Of a DNA stretch of 64,000 nucleotides, positions 54,632 through 62,808 are shown one piece after another (within the stretch, counting starts at the first letter, position 1; each line of letters begins with the position of its first letter). Origin of the DNA: CAYJHC01 sp964369465. Lineage in GTDB: Bacteria; Bacillota; Clostridia; Peptostreptococcales; Anaerovoracaceae. The stretch is from assembly GCA_964369465.1 (NCBI GenBank), contig CAYJEX010000002.1, forward strand, positions 27,664-91,663, written 5' to 3'. The notes beneath the pieces were generated by a model that was given only the letters and a program-made list of their open reading frames with translations, ran no database searches and had not been told where the DNA came from. The translations under genes and the position numbers were made by a program.

Positions 54632-55109
54632 GCTCACTACCTCCTAAAACATTTTTGAGCTGTTCTCTGCCACGAGCGAGCAAAGTATAGATTGTATTTA
54701 CATTTTTATTCAAAATTTTTCCGATTTCCACTGCCGAGTATCCTTCGAAGTAATACAAGTAAATTGCGATTTTGTACTTTTCGGGTAATTTTAGAACAGC
54801 TTCTCTTACATATCCATTTTCGTTAAAATCTGTTTCAGTCCCCATTTCAGGAATTCTATCAATAGACACTGATTTCTTACGAAAAAACCTTTTGAGCAAG
54901 TCTTTACATTCATTAATCGTCACACGAATAAGCCACGCTTTTCTGTGTTCTTCACTTTCAAAATGAGCAGAACTTTTATAATATTTAATAAGAACATTTT
55001 GAAAAACATCCTCTGTATCTGCCATATTTTTAAGGTAAACCACACAAATTCTTTTTATAGTATCTGCGTAAATATCTATGACAAGTTTTAAGTCCTGCTC
55101 ATCTCTCAT
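54621..55109 (-). CDS. ECF-type RNA polymerase sigma factor
   Basis: A 162-residue sigma-70 family protein with region 2 (YLKNMADTEDVFQNVLIKYY... RKAWLIRVTINECKD) and region 4 (LKLPEKYKIAIYLYYFEGYSAVEIGKIL in parts, then NTIYTLLARGREQLKNVL). It is followed by the overlapping RsgI-like gene, and preceded at 15 bases by the secreted repeat protein gene, giving a three-gene unit. AAGGGGTGA precedes the ATG. Confidence 0.92.
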   Translation of the reverse strand: MRDEQDLKLVIDIYADTIKRICVVYLKNMADTEDVFQNVLIKYYKSSAHFESEEHRKAWLIRVTINECKDLLKRFFRKKSVSIDRIPEMGTETDFNENGYVREAVLKLPEKYKIAIYLYYFEGYSAVEIGKILNKNVNTIYTLLARGREQLKNVLGGSEHEW

Positions 55110-55124
55110 AAAGTCACCCCTTAA

Positions 55125-55493
55125 TTATATATTTCTGCCTCTGCCTTGTCCTTGGCTTGTACCAATATTATCGCATTCACCATCGTTATCAGTATCGGTA
55201 AAATAACCACCATTTCCACTGCCGATATTGTCATTTGCACCATCTCCGTCATTATCTACAAAACGACCACCATTTTCACCTCTACCCATTCCAATATTTA
55301 GCCCTGTGTTATCACAAATTACATCACCATCTTCATCAATAAAGTTTGAATATGTGCCGATATTGTCACAAATTCCGTTACCATCAGTGTCGGCATAGTT
55401 TACACCTTTTGTAGGTGTTGCTGCAAAAGTTGTTGTTGCACCTACTGACAATACAAGTGCTGCTGTTAGTCCTAAAGTAATGATTTTTTTCAT
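55125..55493 (-). CDS. Secreted Asp-rich repeat protein (calcium-binding type)
   Basis: About 122 residues from the ATG behind GGAGG at 55493. A Sec signal peptide (MKKIITLGLTAALVLSVGA, cleaved near TFAA) precedes four repeats of about 15 residues: ADTDGNGICDNIG, IDEDGDVICDNTG, VDNDGDGANDNIG and TDTDNDGECDNIG. The DxDxDGxxD pattern is that of EF-hand-like or thrombospondin-type-3 calcium loops. The end is a QGQGRGRN tail. It is the first gene of the sigma/RsgI unit, behind a probable ECF promoter, so it could be the main output or part of the signal. Confidence 0.78.
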   Translation of the reverse strand: MKKIITLGLTAALVLSVGATTTFAATPTKGVNYADTDGNGICDNIGTYSNFIDEDGDVICDNTGLNIGMGRGENGGRFVDNDGDGANDNIGSGNGGYFTDTDNDGECDNIGTSQGQGRGRNI

Positions 55494-55550
55494 AATAAAT
55501 TCCTCCATATCGTTATTTTTATTCAAGTCTTTTTACCTTTTCACTTATAA

Positions 55551-55577
55551 TACGAGTGAGAGAAACAAATCCTTTCA
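55551..55577 (-). promoter_or_regulatory. Candidate ECF sigma promoter
   Basis: TGAAAG (55577-55572), 17-base spacer and CGTA (55554-55551) on the minus strand resemble the TGAAAC-N16/17-CGTA promoters of Bacillus sigma-X/W type ECF factors. It precedes the secreted-repeat/sigma/RsgI unit by about 58 bases. Confidence 0.5.
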
Positions 55578-55684
55578 AAAATTCATATTTTTTATAGCAA
55601 ATTTTTAATAGATTTTCAATTTCAAGCTATAATCTATAAGGATTATATGATTTCATATAGACATCTTATAAGAATTCATAAAAC

Positions 55685-56335
55685 TCAATCCAAAAATTCA
55701 ACTACCCCTGTCGAAGTATTGTAAATACCCCCAATAATTTCAATTTCTTCGTTCTCTAACATATCAGCAATGATCTCACTTTCCATGAGTTTACTTATGC
55801 TATTTTGCACATTCATAATTTCGGCTTTTGTAGGATCTGTTTCTTGTTGAATTGCATGAGAAATTTCATCTGTAATAAATAAAATATTATCATGTCCCAT
55901 ATTGTTTATGGTTGCATTTACTGCCCCACATTCAGTATGTCCAAGCACTAATACTACCTTAGCATCTAAATGAGCAACACCATACTCAACACTACCTAAA
56001 GCATTTTCACTAACAATATTTCCAGCATTCCTTACAGTGAAAATACGATTTATACCTTCCATAAATATATGTTCCGGAACAACCCTACTATCAGAACATG
56101 TTAGAACTACAGCATATGGTGATTGACCGTTAATTACAGTTTCCTCGCGAAGAGCAAGAGATATATCCCCTTCATTTGTAGTATTTGATACATACTTTTC
56201 ATTTTGTGATTTTAATAGTTGAATAGCTTGCTCTGGTGTAGCTGGGTTTTCAACTGCTGTTTCCGTTGTAGCACACGAAGAAAACACTAAAACTTGTGCC
56301 ATTAAAATTATTAAAATAACATATTTTCTCATCAT
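55685..56335 (-). CDS. Exported beta-carbonic anhydrase lipoprotein
   Basis: About 216 residues. The N-terminus is a lipoprotein signal (hydrophobic run, lipobox FSSC with Cys about 21). The rest is a beta-class carbonic anhydrase: CSDSR (zinc Cys and catalytic Asp), RNAGN, and HTECGA (zinc His and Cys), with GSVEYGVAHLDAKVVLVLG between. It hydrates CO2 to bicarbonate. Beta-carbonic anhydrases are usually cytosolic, so export and lipid anchoring are notable. The start lies at one of two adjacent ATGs (56335 or 56332) after GAGGTG. Confidence 0.9.
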   Translation of the reverse strand: MMRKYVILIILMAQVLVFSSCATTETAVENPATPEQAIQLLKSQNEKYVSNTTNEGDISLALREETVINGQSPYAVVLTCSDSRVVPEHIFMEGINRIFTVRNAGNIVSENALGSVEYGVAHLDAKVVLVLGHTECGAVNATINNMGHDNILFITDEISHAIQQETDPTKAEIMNVQNSISKLMESEIIADMLENEEIEIIGGIYNTSTGVVEFLD

Positions 56336-56383
56336 TTCCACCTCATAACAATACTAATTGTACGACAAAAGTCGCAACTGCTT

Positions 56384-57454
56384 CTATCTTAAATCTTTTT
56401 CCAAAAGAACATATTCATATGTCCCACAAATAAGTTCATCAAAATATGTTGCCGAGATTTTACCTTCTTGTATCAAAGCTCCAACAGATTTTGCACCTCT
56501 TTTCGCCAAGTTATCCTTTATCATTTGAACTAATGATCCCCCCAATCCTAAATGCTCTCGATCAGCACCAAGATACAAGATTACATATTCCTTCGCCCTC
56601 TTCCTTCTCCTAAGAAATTTTAATGTTTTTATGGCTGTCATTTTTCCACATAGTATATCCCCATAATTAGGCACGACAACCAAAAATCCTACAAGCTTTT
56701 TATTTAGATACGCCATCTTTACCATTGAAAAATCTAACAAAGGCTCTAGTTTTAAAAAATTCTCAACAAATTCTCTTTTATCTATTTCGGTAAAAATAGG
56801 AAAACTTTTATACAGTTCAATTAATAGAGGATATATTTCATCTAACACTTTTTTGAATTCGTTTTTTTCTGGGCTCTTTATCTGATATCCCTTCTTCAAA
56901 GTTTCTCTCAATCTGCGCTGTAACAATGGATTCTTGTGAGACTTTGGAATAATCGAATAATTATTAGATACATATTTTTTTATCGTTCTATATCCTGCAC
57001 TTTCAAACATTTCGGAATAGTAATTTTTGTTATATGGTTCTCCTGTGTATGGAGTTTCAAATCTATTTACTTTGAGTCTGTATTTAATCCAAAAAGAAGC
57101 ATCTACTGGCCCGATTATTTTTTCACGCCCTTTTTCTTTGACATATTCATCTATGTGCAGAAAAAGAAATTCGGCTGCTTCTTTTTTCGGAACACTTTCG
57201 AAAAGGCCAACATACGCTTCTTCTTGATTAGGATATATAGTAACTATAGCTCTAGCCAAAGGTTCCCCTTCTTGATTAATTGCCAAGAATCCCTCAACAT
57301 TAAATTTTTCAGATAGAATATGTTTGCCCTTTAATAAAGACTCTTCCTCCCTTCTATTATTTGTCAACTCTTTTTTAGAATATATTTTTTTCGGAAAGTC
57401 CAGAAATTTTTCTAAGTAAAGGGAACTTTCTTGTGTAAGTCTAATTACTTTCAT
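56384..57454 (-). CDS. GNAT-like acyltransferase, last gene of lipid operon
   Basis: A 356-residue protein of the long, two-lobed GNAT-type family often annotated as N-acetyltransferase. Landmarks are FLDFPKKIYSK near the start, REKIIGPVDASFWIKYRL, PYNKNYYSEMFESAGY in the middle and a C-terminal acyl-CoA-binding-like lobe (LYLGADREHLGLGGSLVQMI). The family's reactions are mostly unknown; some long GNAT relatives act in lipid N-acylation. Its ATG overlaps the dikinase gene by 14 bases and has GGAGG before it, so it is the last gene of the operon. Substrate is not evident. Confidence 0.65.
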   Translation of the reverse strand: MKVIRLTQESSLYLEKFLDFPKKIYSKKELTNNRREEESLLKGKHILSEKFNVEGFLAINQEGEPLARAIVTIYPNQEEAYVGLFESVPKKEAAEFLFLHIDEYVKEKGREKIIGPVDASFWIKYRLKVNRFETPYTGEPYNKNYYSEMFESAGYRTIKKYVSNNYSIIPKSHKNPLLQRRLRETLKKGYQIKSPEKNEFKKVLDEIYPLLIELYKSFPIFTEIDKREFVENFLKLEPLLDFSMVKMAYLNKKLVGFLVVVPNYGDILCGKMTAIKTLKFLRRRKRAKEYVILYLGADREHLGLGGSLVQMIKDNLAKRGAKSVGALIQEGKISATYFDELICGTYEYVLLEKDLR

Positions 57455-59642
57455 CGTTTATAACCTCCACAGTCCCTTTATCACCATCTATTCTAATTAT
57501 ATCTCCCGTTTTGATATACGTTAATACACCAGAAACCGCTACAACAGACGGTTTTTTTAATTCTCTCGTTATTATCGCGGTATGCGATAATATAGAACCT
57601 CTTTGAGTAACTATTCCCTTCGCATTTTTGACGAGAAAAACCCATCCTGGGTCTGTAATATCCGCAACTAGAATTTTTCCTCTAGTATCCAATTCTAATG
57701 AAGGATTTGTTACTACTAATGCCTCCCCTGTCACTATGCCCGAAGAGGAAGGCACACCCTCTAAACAAGCTTCTCCTAGTATTTTTTCTTCGTTATTTAT
57801 CCCATTAGGGTTCTTTTCTATTATTCTATTACGAAAAACAAGGCGTCGATAAGCAGGAAGCAATGACAATTTTTCATTTAGTCTTTGCCTTTCTTTTATC
57901 AAAGATTTCATATCCTTCTTTTCTTTACAGCATTCTTCGAGCTCTTCAATATATATCCAAAAAACATCATCCACTTCTTCTATAATTCTTTCAGATACTA
58001 AGTTCTTCCCAATTTTTCTAAGCACCTGTCTTACAAATCCAAATAGTCTAGTTCTATTCATACGAGAAAGCTCTCTGTTATATATGCCTTTTTTTGCTCT
58101 AGTCACAAAATAAGAATCTCTACTTTTTTGAATAGCCTCTTCATTTTTCCTCATTTCAGGAATGATTTCAGTGCGATATGCACGTATGTACTGATCCAAA
58201 ATTTCAGGATGGGTATTCATTGTATGAGTTTCTAGCTTCAATTCTTCAAAAGATCTATCTCCAAATTCTATTAAATATTCTTCTTTTGCTTTTTTGTATT
58301 TTTCACTTTCTAATCCACTCTCTTTTGCAATAAGTGCTAATTTTTCTAACGCTCTTACTGGTTTCAAGCTTTCTATCTTTTGGATATCTCCTATTTTATT
58401 TTCACTTTTTCTTTTTGCTAAGTATGTGTACAAAAATGCATACATATCATTAATTAATGTTATTCCCCACTTAGACCCGATTTCGTCTCTTGCTTCCTTA
58501 AATAAAGCTATTAGGTCTAAGTTTTCGTCAGTAACTTCGAGCCTCTCCTTAAATCGTGGAAATTCGCTTTCAAAATATTCTTTAAGTTTATCCATCTCTT
58601 TTGGCGTTGTTACCATTAACCTACCAAAAGCAAAGGCAATTCTAATTTTGATCCAAATACTAGGTTCTACATTGTATGAAATCTTTACATCCTTTTGCTC
58701 TACTCCAAGCATTTCCTGCCACATAGGAATTATCTTATTGGAAAAAGGGAGAACTTTTAGGAGAGAATACCAGTTACTAATTTGATAATACATTCTGCCA
58801 TTCGCAGATGCAACCATATTTTCAAAAGTATTGTCTAGGCGAATTAATGTTTTCCCTTTACCTGCAAGCAAACTAACGCAACTTTTAAATGCCTGGTAGT
58901 ATACTACTTTTGCAAAACTTTGAGTACTAGGTGATGACATCCCAGGGTAACTTTCAGATATATTACTATTATCCAAGATAAGATCTTCCCCTTCTTCTAT
59001 AGTAGTAATAGGCCTAGCCTGTAAAATATATATTTCTTTCTCTTTAATACCAAGTTCAATATCCATATAATCATTAAACAAGTTTTGTATCTTCGTGCCT
59101 AATTCAAATATATTTTTCAAAGTATTATCATCTAATGTAGGGGCTTCTTCTTGACTTTCAAAGCAATAAATTTTGTCCGTCAAATTATAATAATAAGTCG
59201 TAGTTGGAACTTTATCCTCAACCACACCTGCTCCAAATCCTCTTCCAACAACAAGTACTGACTCGTTTAAAATCCCTTGTGGATTCGCCGTAAATAAGAC
59301 TGCAGAAAACTCAGGTTCTATCATTTCCTGAATAATTACTTCCATACTTCCTTTTTCTTGCGTATTCAATCCCAAAGTTTCTATGTATGTAACTCCATTG
59401 CTTGCGCTTGCTCTTACTTTTTCAACCGCATCTTTGACACTAGTTTTTTTTACATTTAACAAGGTAAGAAACTGCCCAGCAAAAGACTGAGTTTTGTTAT
59501 CTTCACCTGTATACGAGCTCCTTACAGCAAAACTGTTTCCTTTAAGCCCTTCCATTTTAATTTCATCTTTGCATCTAATTGTAACGAATGGCGGGACATT
59601 AAATCCGTATTCAGTTAATTTTTTTAGGTTTTCGCTTTTAAT
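57441..59642 (-). CDS. PEP-synthase/rifampin-phosphotransferase-like dikinase, probable ATT start
   Basis: About 733 residues when started at an ATT (59642) that follows GGAG by 8 bases; the first ATG (59555) has no such site and would remove the conserved GFNVPPF start. The ATP-grasp domain shows FAVRSSYTGED, VIIQEMIEPEFSAVLFTANP and ending IYILQARPIT (about 203-213). The C-terminal swivelling domain has the phosphoryl-carrying His in RGSILSHTAIITREL (His about 687). There is no PEP/pyruvate-binding barrel, so it resembles rifampin phosphotransferase, in which the middle domain binds the acceptor. Here the middle 400 residues are helical and unrelated by eye. The acceptor is unknown; neighbours suggest a lipid or isoprenoid alcohol. 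Confidence 0.8.
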   Translation of the reverse strand: MKSENLKKLTEYGFNVPPFVTIRCKDEIKMEGLKGNSFAVRSSYTGEDNKTQSFAGQFLTLLNVKKTSVKDAVEKVRASASNGVTYIETLGLNTQEKGSMEVIIQEMIEPEFSAVLFTANPQGILNESVLVVGRGFGAGVVEDKVPTTTYYYNLTDKIYCFESQEEAPTLDDNTLKNIFELGTKIQNLFNDYMDIELGIKEKEIYILQARPITTIEEGEDLILDNSNISESYPGMSSPSTQSFAKVVYYQAFKSCVSLLAGKGKTLIRLDNTFENMVASANGRMYYQISNWYSLLKVLPFSNKIIPMWQEMLGVEQKDVKISYNVEPSIWIKIRIAFAFGRLMVTTPKEMDKLKEYFESEFPRFKERLEVTDENLDLIALFKEARDEIGSKWGITLINDMYAFLYTYLAKRKSENKIGDIQKIESLKPVRALEKLALIAKESGLESEKYKKAKEEYLIEFGDRSFEELKLETHTMNTHPEILDQYIRAYRTEIIPEMRKNEEAIQKSRDSYFVTRAKKGIYNRELSRMNRTRLFGFVRQVLRKIGKNLVSERIIEEVDDVFWIYIEELEECCKEKKDMKSLIKERQRLNEKLSLLPAYRRLVFRNRIIEKNPNGINNEEKILGEACLEGVPSSSGIVTGEALVVTNPSLELDTRGKILVADITDPGWVFLVKNAKGIVTQRGSILSHTAIITRELKKPSVVAVSGVLTYIKTGDIIRIDGDKGTVEVINDESN

Positions 59643-59655
59643 TTTATTTTCTCCT

Positions 59656-60561
59656 TTAAAATGTTATCGCTCCAGCTATAAGAAATACAGGTATTGTTAC
59701 TAGCATTATGCTTTCTTGAATATATGTATACCTTTCAACTTTTGCAACTAGTTTAAATGATTCTGGATTTTTTTTGAATTTGCTAAACTTATAAGTAATC
59801 CACATCGAATTCACCACAAGCAGTATCACAGAAATATGGTTTAAATTCCAAACTAATATTATATTTGTAAGTATATCAACCCATGTCAAAATCAGGATAA
59901 AGTTCACGGGACGCTTTAATCCGAAAAGTCTCGAATAAGTAACATACTCCGTTTCGTCTTTGGGAGCCCTTACTTTTCGTGAAATTTCCCATATCAATGC
60001 AGGGAAATACAATGTAAACAAAACCAAAACATTAAAAAGGCTAAAAACTGGCAAGTCATATTTGATTACAGTAAATGAAATTACATATAGATTAAGTATT
60101 AATTGCACTGGATTATGCGTGACTAAAGCTAAAGGCAAACTCTTTTGAATTTTATGTTTCTTAAAAAACCAAATAGCCATAAGCGAACCATAGGTGTACA
60201 AGATTAAACAGAAAACAAAATTATTCATAAATATTATATTAACTATCAATGTAATTATAATTAATATAGTTACAAAAATCAGGAGATCTTTTTTGTGAAC
60301 TCTACCTGATGGCAATGGTCTGTGAGCGAATAAGCGACAGTCATGTTGATAATCTTTGAAGTCATCTGCTATCCTTAACCAAAGCAAGAAACTAAATACA
60401 GTAAAGCCTCCCACCACTTCGGCAGGCCCTAAGGTAAATTCCACAACACCATTATTAAGGAGAAGAATAAAATATATCTCTCCAAAAATAATATATCCCA
60501 GAAATAGACGAGGAAGTATAGGATACATTTCTTTAAAATAAATATTTAGCCTTTTAAACAT
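59656..60561 (-). CDS. UbiA family prenyltransferase
   Basis: A 301-residue membrane protein with 8-9 hydrophobic helices. The first aspartate-rich motif is ADDFKDYQHD (Asp 66, 67, 70, 74); the second is a weaker KDETEYVTYSRLFG (about 201-214). These loops bind Mg-diphosphate of the prenyl donor. After motif one comes HRPLPSGRV, typical of the superfamily. The acceptor could be an aromatic ring, a glycerol phosphate as in archaeal DGGGP synthase, or another ring. The gene overlaps psd by 16 bases, placing it in the phospholipid operon. Confidence 0.85.
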   Translation of the reverse strand: MFKRLNIYFKEMYPILPRLFLGYIIFGEIYFILLLNNGVVEFTLGPAEVVGGFTVFSFLLWLRIADDFKDYQHDCRLFAHRPLPSGRVHKKDLLIFVTILIIITLIVNIIFMNNFVFCLILYTYGSLMAIWFFKKHKIQKSLPLALVTHNPVQLILNLYVISFTVIKYDLPVFSLFNVLVLFTLYFPALIWEISRKVRAPKDETEYVTYSRLFGLKRPVNFILILTWVDILTNIILVWNLNHISVILLVVNSMWITYKFSKFKKNPESFKLVAKVERYTYIQESIMLVTIPVFLIAGAITF

Positions 60562-61385
60562 CTTCCGACCTTTTCTCCTATTTCCACTTTAACCTCTATT
60601 CCTTCTAAAGACATATCTACTATATCCTTATCTATGACTATTGTATCTTTCTTAAATATCTGAACTATTGTTGAGCCTCCATATTCGAAATATCCTTTTT
60701 CCTCCATGTAGTCAACAAATCCGCTTTTTTTGTGATTAACGATTTTTCCTACTAACATAGCCCCTATTTCAATTTGAATTGTTTCCCCATACATATCAAA
60801 ATCAAAGTAAGATACCTCTCTACTATTCCGAAAATAATTTTCTTTACTTCCCTCTATTGGTCTTACTGTATGTAGCATGCCTTTTATTTTTTTAGTCCTA
60901 CTTAAAATTCCGTTGTCTATGTAAACGTATCTATGATAATCTTCAAGCGTTAGCCTGTATATAAGGCACAGGCCATTTGAAAACTTGGATACTATTTGCT
61001 CATCGTCAACAAGGTCTCGAATTGAATACATCCCACCTTTAATAGGAAGTTTAAGATTTTCATCAATTTTGTATACACTTACTCTGCTATCGGCAGGTGC
61101 AATTAATTCTCCTGTTTTTGCATTAGAATGTCTTTTTTCTTTTCTTGAGAAGTAATCATTATAGCTTTTAAATTCATTTGCAACATCTAACTGTGTCACC
61201 TTACATTTTGAAAGGGAGCTATTGTAATAAAGTGCTCCTACAACGGCAAACCACCTTCTGGCAAAAATACACTTCAAAAGAAAACGCCCTCTTATTGTAG
61301 TATACAGAAACTTCAACTTTTCTTCAGAGGGTGCTACTTCTTCTTTATATTTTTTTTCTTTTCTATCCCAATATTTTCTATTCAA
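60546..61385 (-). CDS. psd: Phosphatidylserine decarboxylase (or archaetidylserine-type)
   Basis: A 279-residue pyruvoyl enzyme precursor. The autocleavage motif is GGST (236-239), which yields the pyruvoyl-serine; LIAPADSRV and LEDYHRYVY are the other family blocks. It converts a serine phospholipid to the ethanolamine form. It follows pssA by 4 bases and overlaps ubiA. The start is a TTG with no clear ribosome binding site, suggesting coupling to pssA translation. The substrate lipid could be ordinary or carry other chains. Confidence 0.93.
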   Translation of the reverse strand: MNRKYWDRKEKKYKEEVAPSEEKLKFLYTTIRGRFLLKCIFARRWFAVVGALYYNSSLSKCKVTQLDVANEFKSYNDYFSRKEKRHSNAKTGELIAPADSRVSVYKIDENLKLPIKGGMYSIRDLVDDEQIVSKFSNGLCLIYRLTLEDYHRYVYIDNGILSRTKKIKGMLHTVRPIEGSKENYFRNSREVSYFDFDMYGETIQIEIGAMLVGKIVNHKKSGFVDYMEEKGYFEYGGSTIVQIFKKDTIVIDKDIVDMSLEGIEVKVEIGEKVGRCLKG

Positions 61386-61389
61386 AAAT

Positions 61390-61983
61390 CTATACCATTA
61401 TTATTCCAACAGTCATTAAAATTGCAAGTGCCGCAAAAAATATATATGCCAAACCTCTTGGTTTTCTTATTTTTGATTTAGCAATATATGCTACAGAAAC
61501 CGCCAAATATATAAGAAAAAATCCCCACAATGGAAATATTGTTTGATTTATCAAATACAAAAGATAATAGAGAGGTAATATTAATGCTGAATACGTTACA
61601 GGCAATCCAATAAAATATTTTTGAGTTCCCTCTTCATTTGAAATTACATTAAACCAAGCCAGTCGTATTATTCCTGCTATAACATAAAGAATTCCAATAA
61701 TCCCCCACTGGTCTAACAGAGCAAAACATATCACAGTAGGTAATGCCAAAAACGAAAAAACATCTGCCAAAGAATCTAGTTGTATGCCAAATGCTTCAGC
61801 TCTAGGACTTCTTTTACAACGTCTTGCGATTACTCCATCAAACAAGTCACATATCCCCGCAAATATTAAGCATATAAAAGCATACTTTATTTCACCATAA
61901 ATAGCGAACCATATTCCAATTGATGAAGTTCCAATACCTATATATGTAAGTATTACTGACTTATTATATTCTCCAATTATCAA
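61390..61983 (-). CDS. pssA: CDP-alcohol phosphatidyltransferase, probable phosphatidylserine synthase
   Basis: About 197 residues, 6-7 transmembrane helices. The CDP-alcohol signature D-x2-D-G-x2-A-R-...-G-x3-D-x3-D is complete (CDLFDGVIARR and FGIQLDSLADV). Adjacency to psd identifies it as PssA type 2, moving a phosphatidyl group from CDP-diacylglycerol (or another CDP-lipid) to serine. I prefer the TTG at 61983, which has GGAGAGGAG six bases before it, over the ATG nine codons upstream, which has no site and lies in degenerate repeat sequence. Confidence 0.92.
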   Translation of the reverse strand: MIIGEYNKSVILTYIGIGTSSIGIWFAIYGEIKYAFICLIFAGICDLFDGVIARRCKRSPRAEAFGIQLDSLADVFSFLALPTVICFALLDQWGIIGILYVIAGIIRLAWFNVISNEEGTQKYFIGLPVTYSALILPLYYLLYLINQTIFPLWGFFLIYLAVSVAYIAKSKIRKPRGLAYIFFAALAILMTVGIIMV

Positions 61984-62028
61984 CTCTTTCTCCTCTCCAT
62001 GCATTCTCATTTGATGGGTGCATAATTA

Positions 62029-62218
62029 CATATCCTATCAATGGTTGCATGTTTACATAATTGCATATCCTATNNNNNNNNNNNNNNNNNNNNNNNNNNN
62101 NNNNNNNNNNNNNNNNNNNNNNNNNNNNNNNNNNNNNNNNNNNNNNNNNNNNNNNNNNNNNNNNNNNNNNNNNCATATCCTATCAATGGTTGCATGTTTA
62201 CATAATTGCATATCCTAT
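62029..62218. repeat. 35-bp tandem repeat interrupted by assembly gap
   Basis: Left of the gap one full 35-base unit (62029-62063) plus the first 10 bases of the next; right of the gap another full unit (62174-62208) plus 10 bases of the next. The unit reads CATATCCTATCAATGGTTGC and 15 more bases. A degenerate partial copy leads into the pssA start. The true number of copies is unknown. It lies between the CarS-like gene and pssA. Confidence 0.9.
62074..62173. other. Assembly gap (100 N)
   Basis: Exactly 100 N, the conventional size for a gap of unknown length. It falls inside a tandem repeat, which probably caused the break. Frames reported across it are meaningless. Confidence 0.98.
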
Positions 62219-62226
62219 AAATTTTT

Positions 62227-62808
62227 CTAAATATTTTTTCTGACTTTTAAAATGAAAAGAAGTATGTTTACTAATATATGAGTAATTCCACCAAGCGCTA
62301 TATACTTCATAATTTCAGGAATTGAAAGTTGACTAACGATTCCTATGATTATAGCCCCTCCTATTATAGAGTCAAATTGGTCTACAAAGAAAAAGATAAC
62401 TCCGATGAAACTTTTTTCTGTTTTTCCCGACCTTATATTAAGCCTTCTTTTTACGAAACTATTAGGTAGCTCACATACAACATAAGCCAATCCGAGCGAC
62501 GAACCAATACAAAAATTAAAAGCTATTGTGTTCTCATTATAATCATATATTTGATTCATACTTTCAATACTTAAAAGGTGACACAACATTCCCCATATAA
62601 CTTGCATTATACATGTGATAATCGTCATTCCAGCAAACCCTATCCATGTCTTGTTTTTTCCAAAAATTGGTCTTCCATCAGCCAATAACTTTCCTCCATC
62701 CATTGGCTTTGAATTGTTTTTATATAGTTGTGTCTTTGTAAAAAACATGTTTCCGACACCACCTAGTATAATAGGCATTATCGTCACGTACATATTTGCT
62801 AAATCCAT
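62227..62808 (-). CDS. CDP-archaeol synthase-like (CarS/DUF46) integral membrane cytidylyltransferase
   Basis: A 193-residue protein with about five hydrophobic helices. The CarS family signature is clear: KPMDGGK (34-40), DGRPIFGKNKTW (44-55), then NSFVKRRLNIRSG and FFFVDQFDSIIGGA near the C-terminal half. CarS activates archaeal unsaturated archaetidic acid with CTP and is related to bacterial CdsA. Bacterial members exist but their substrates are unclear. Here it overlaps dgkA by 10 bases and leads into pssA-psd, so it probably makes the CDP-lipid for this operon. A normal CdsA is not in the window. Confidence 0.85.
   Translation of the reverse strand: MDLANMYVTIMPIILGGVGNMFFTKTQLYKNNSKPMDGGKLLADGRPIFGKNKTWIGFAGMTIITCIMQVIWGMLCHLLSIESMNQIYDYNENTIAFNFCIGSSLGLAYVVCELPNSFVKRRLNIRSGKTEKSFIGVIFFFVDQFDSIIGGAIIIGIVSQLSIPEIMKYIALGGITHILVNILLFILKVRKNI

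Noticed and set aside
60546..61385. GGST instead of LGST in the decarboxylase as a broken active site
   Set aside because: Variants of the residue before GST are known in the family; the cleavage Gly-Ser pair is intact.
62029..62218. Possible CRISPR array at the 35-base repeats
   Set aside because: The visible units are directly adjacent with no unique spacers, and no cas gene is in the window.
62018..62243. Reading frames on both strands running across the N block
   Set aside because: They are translated through 100 unknown bases and short tandem repeats, so they are artefacts of the gap.
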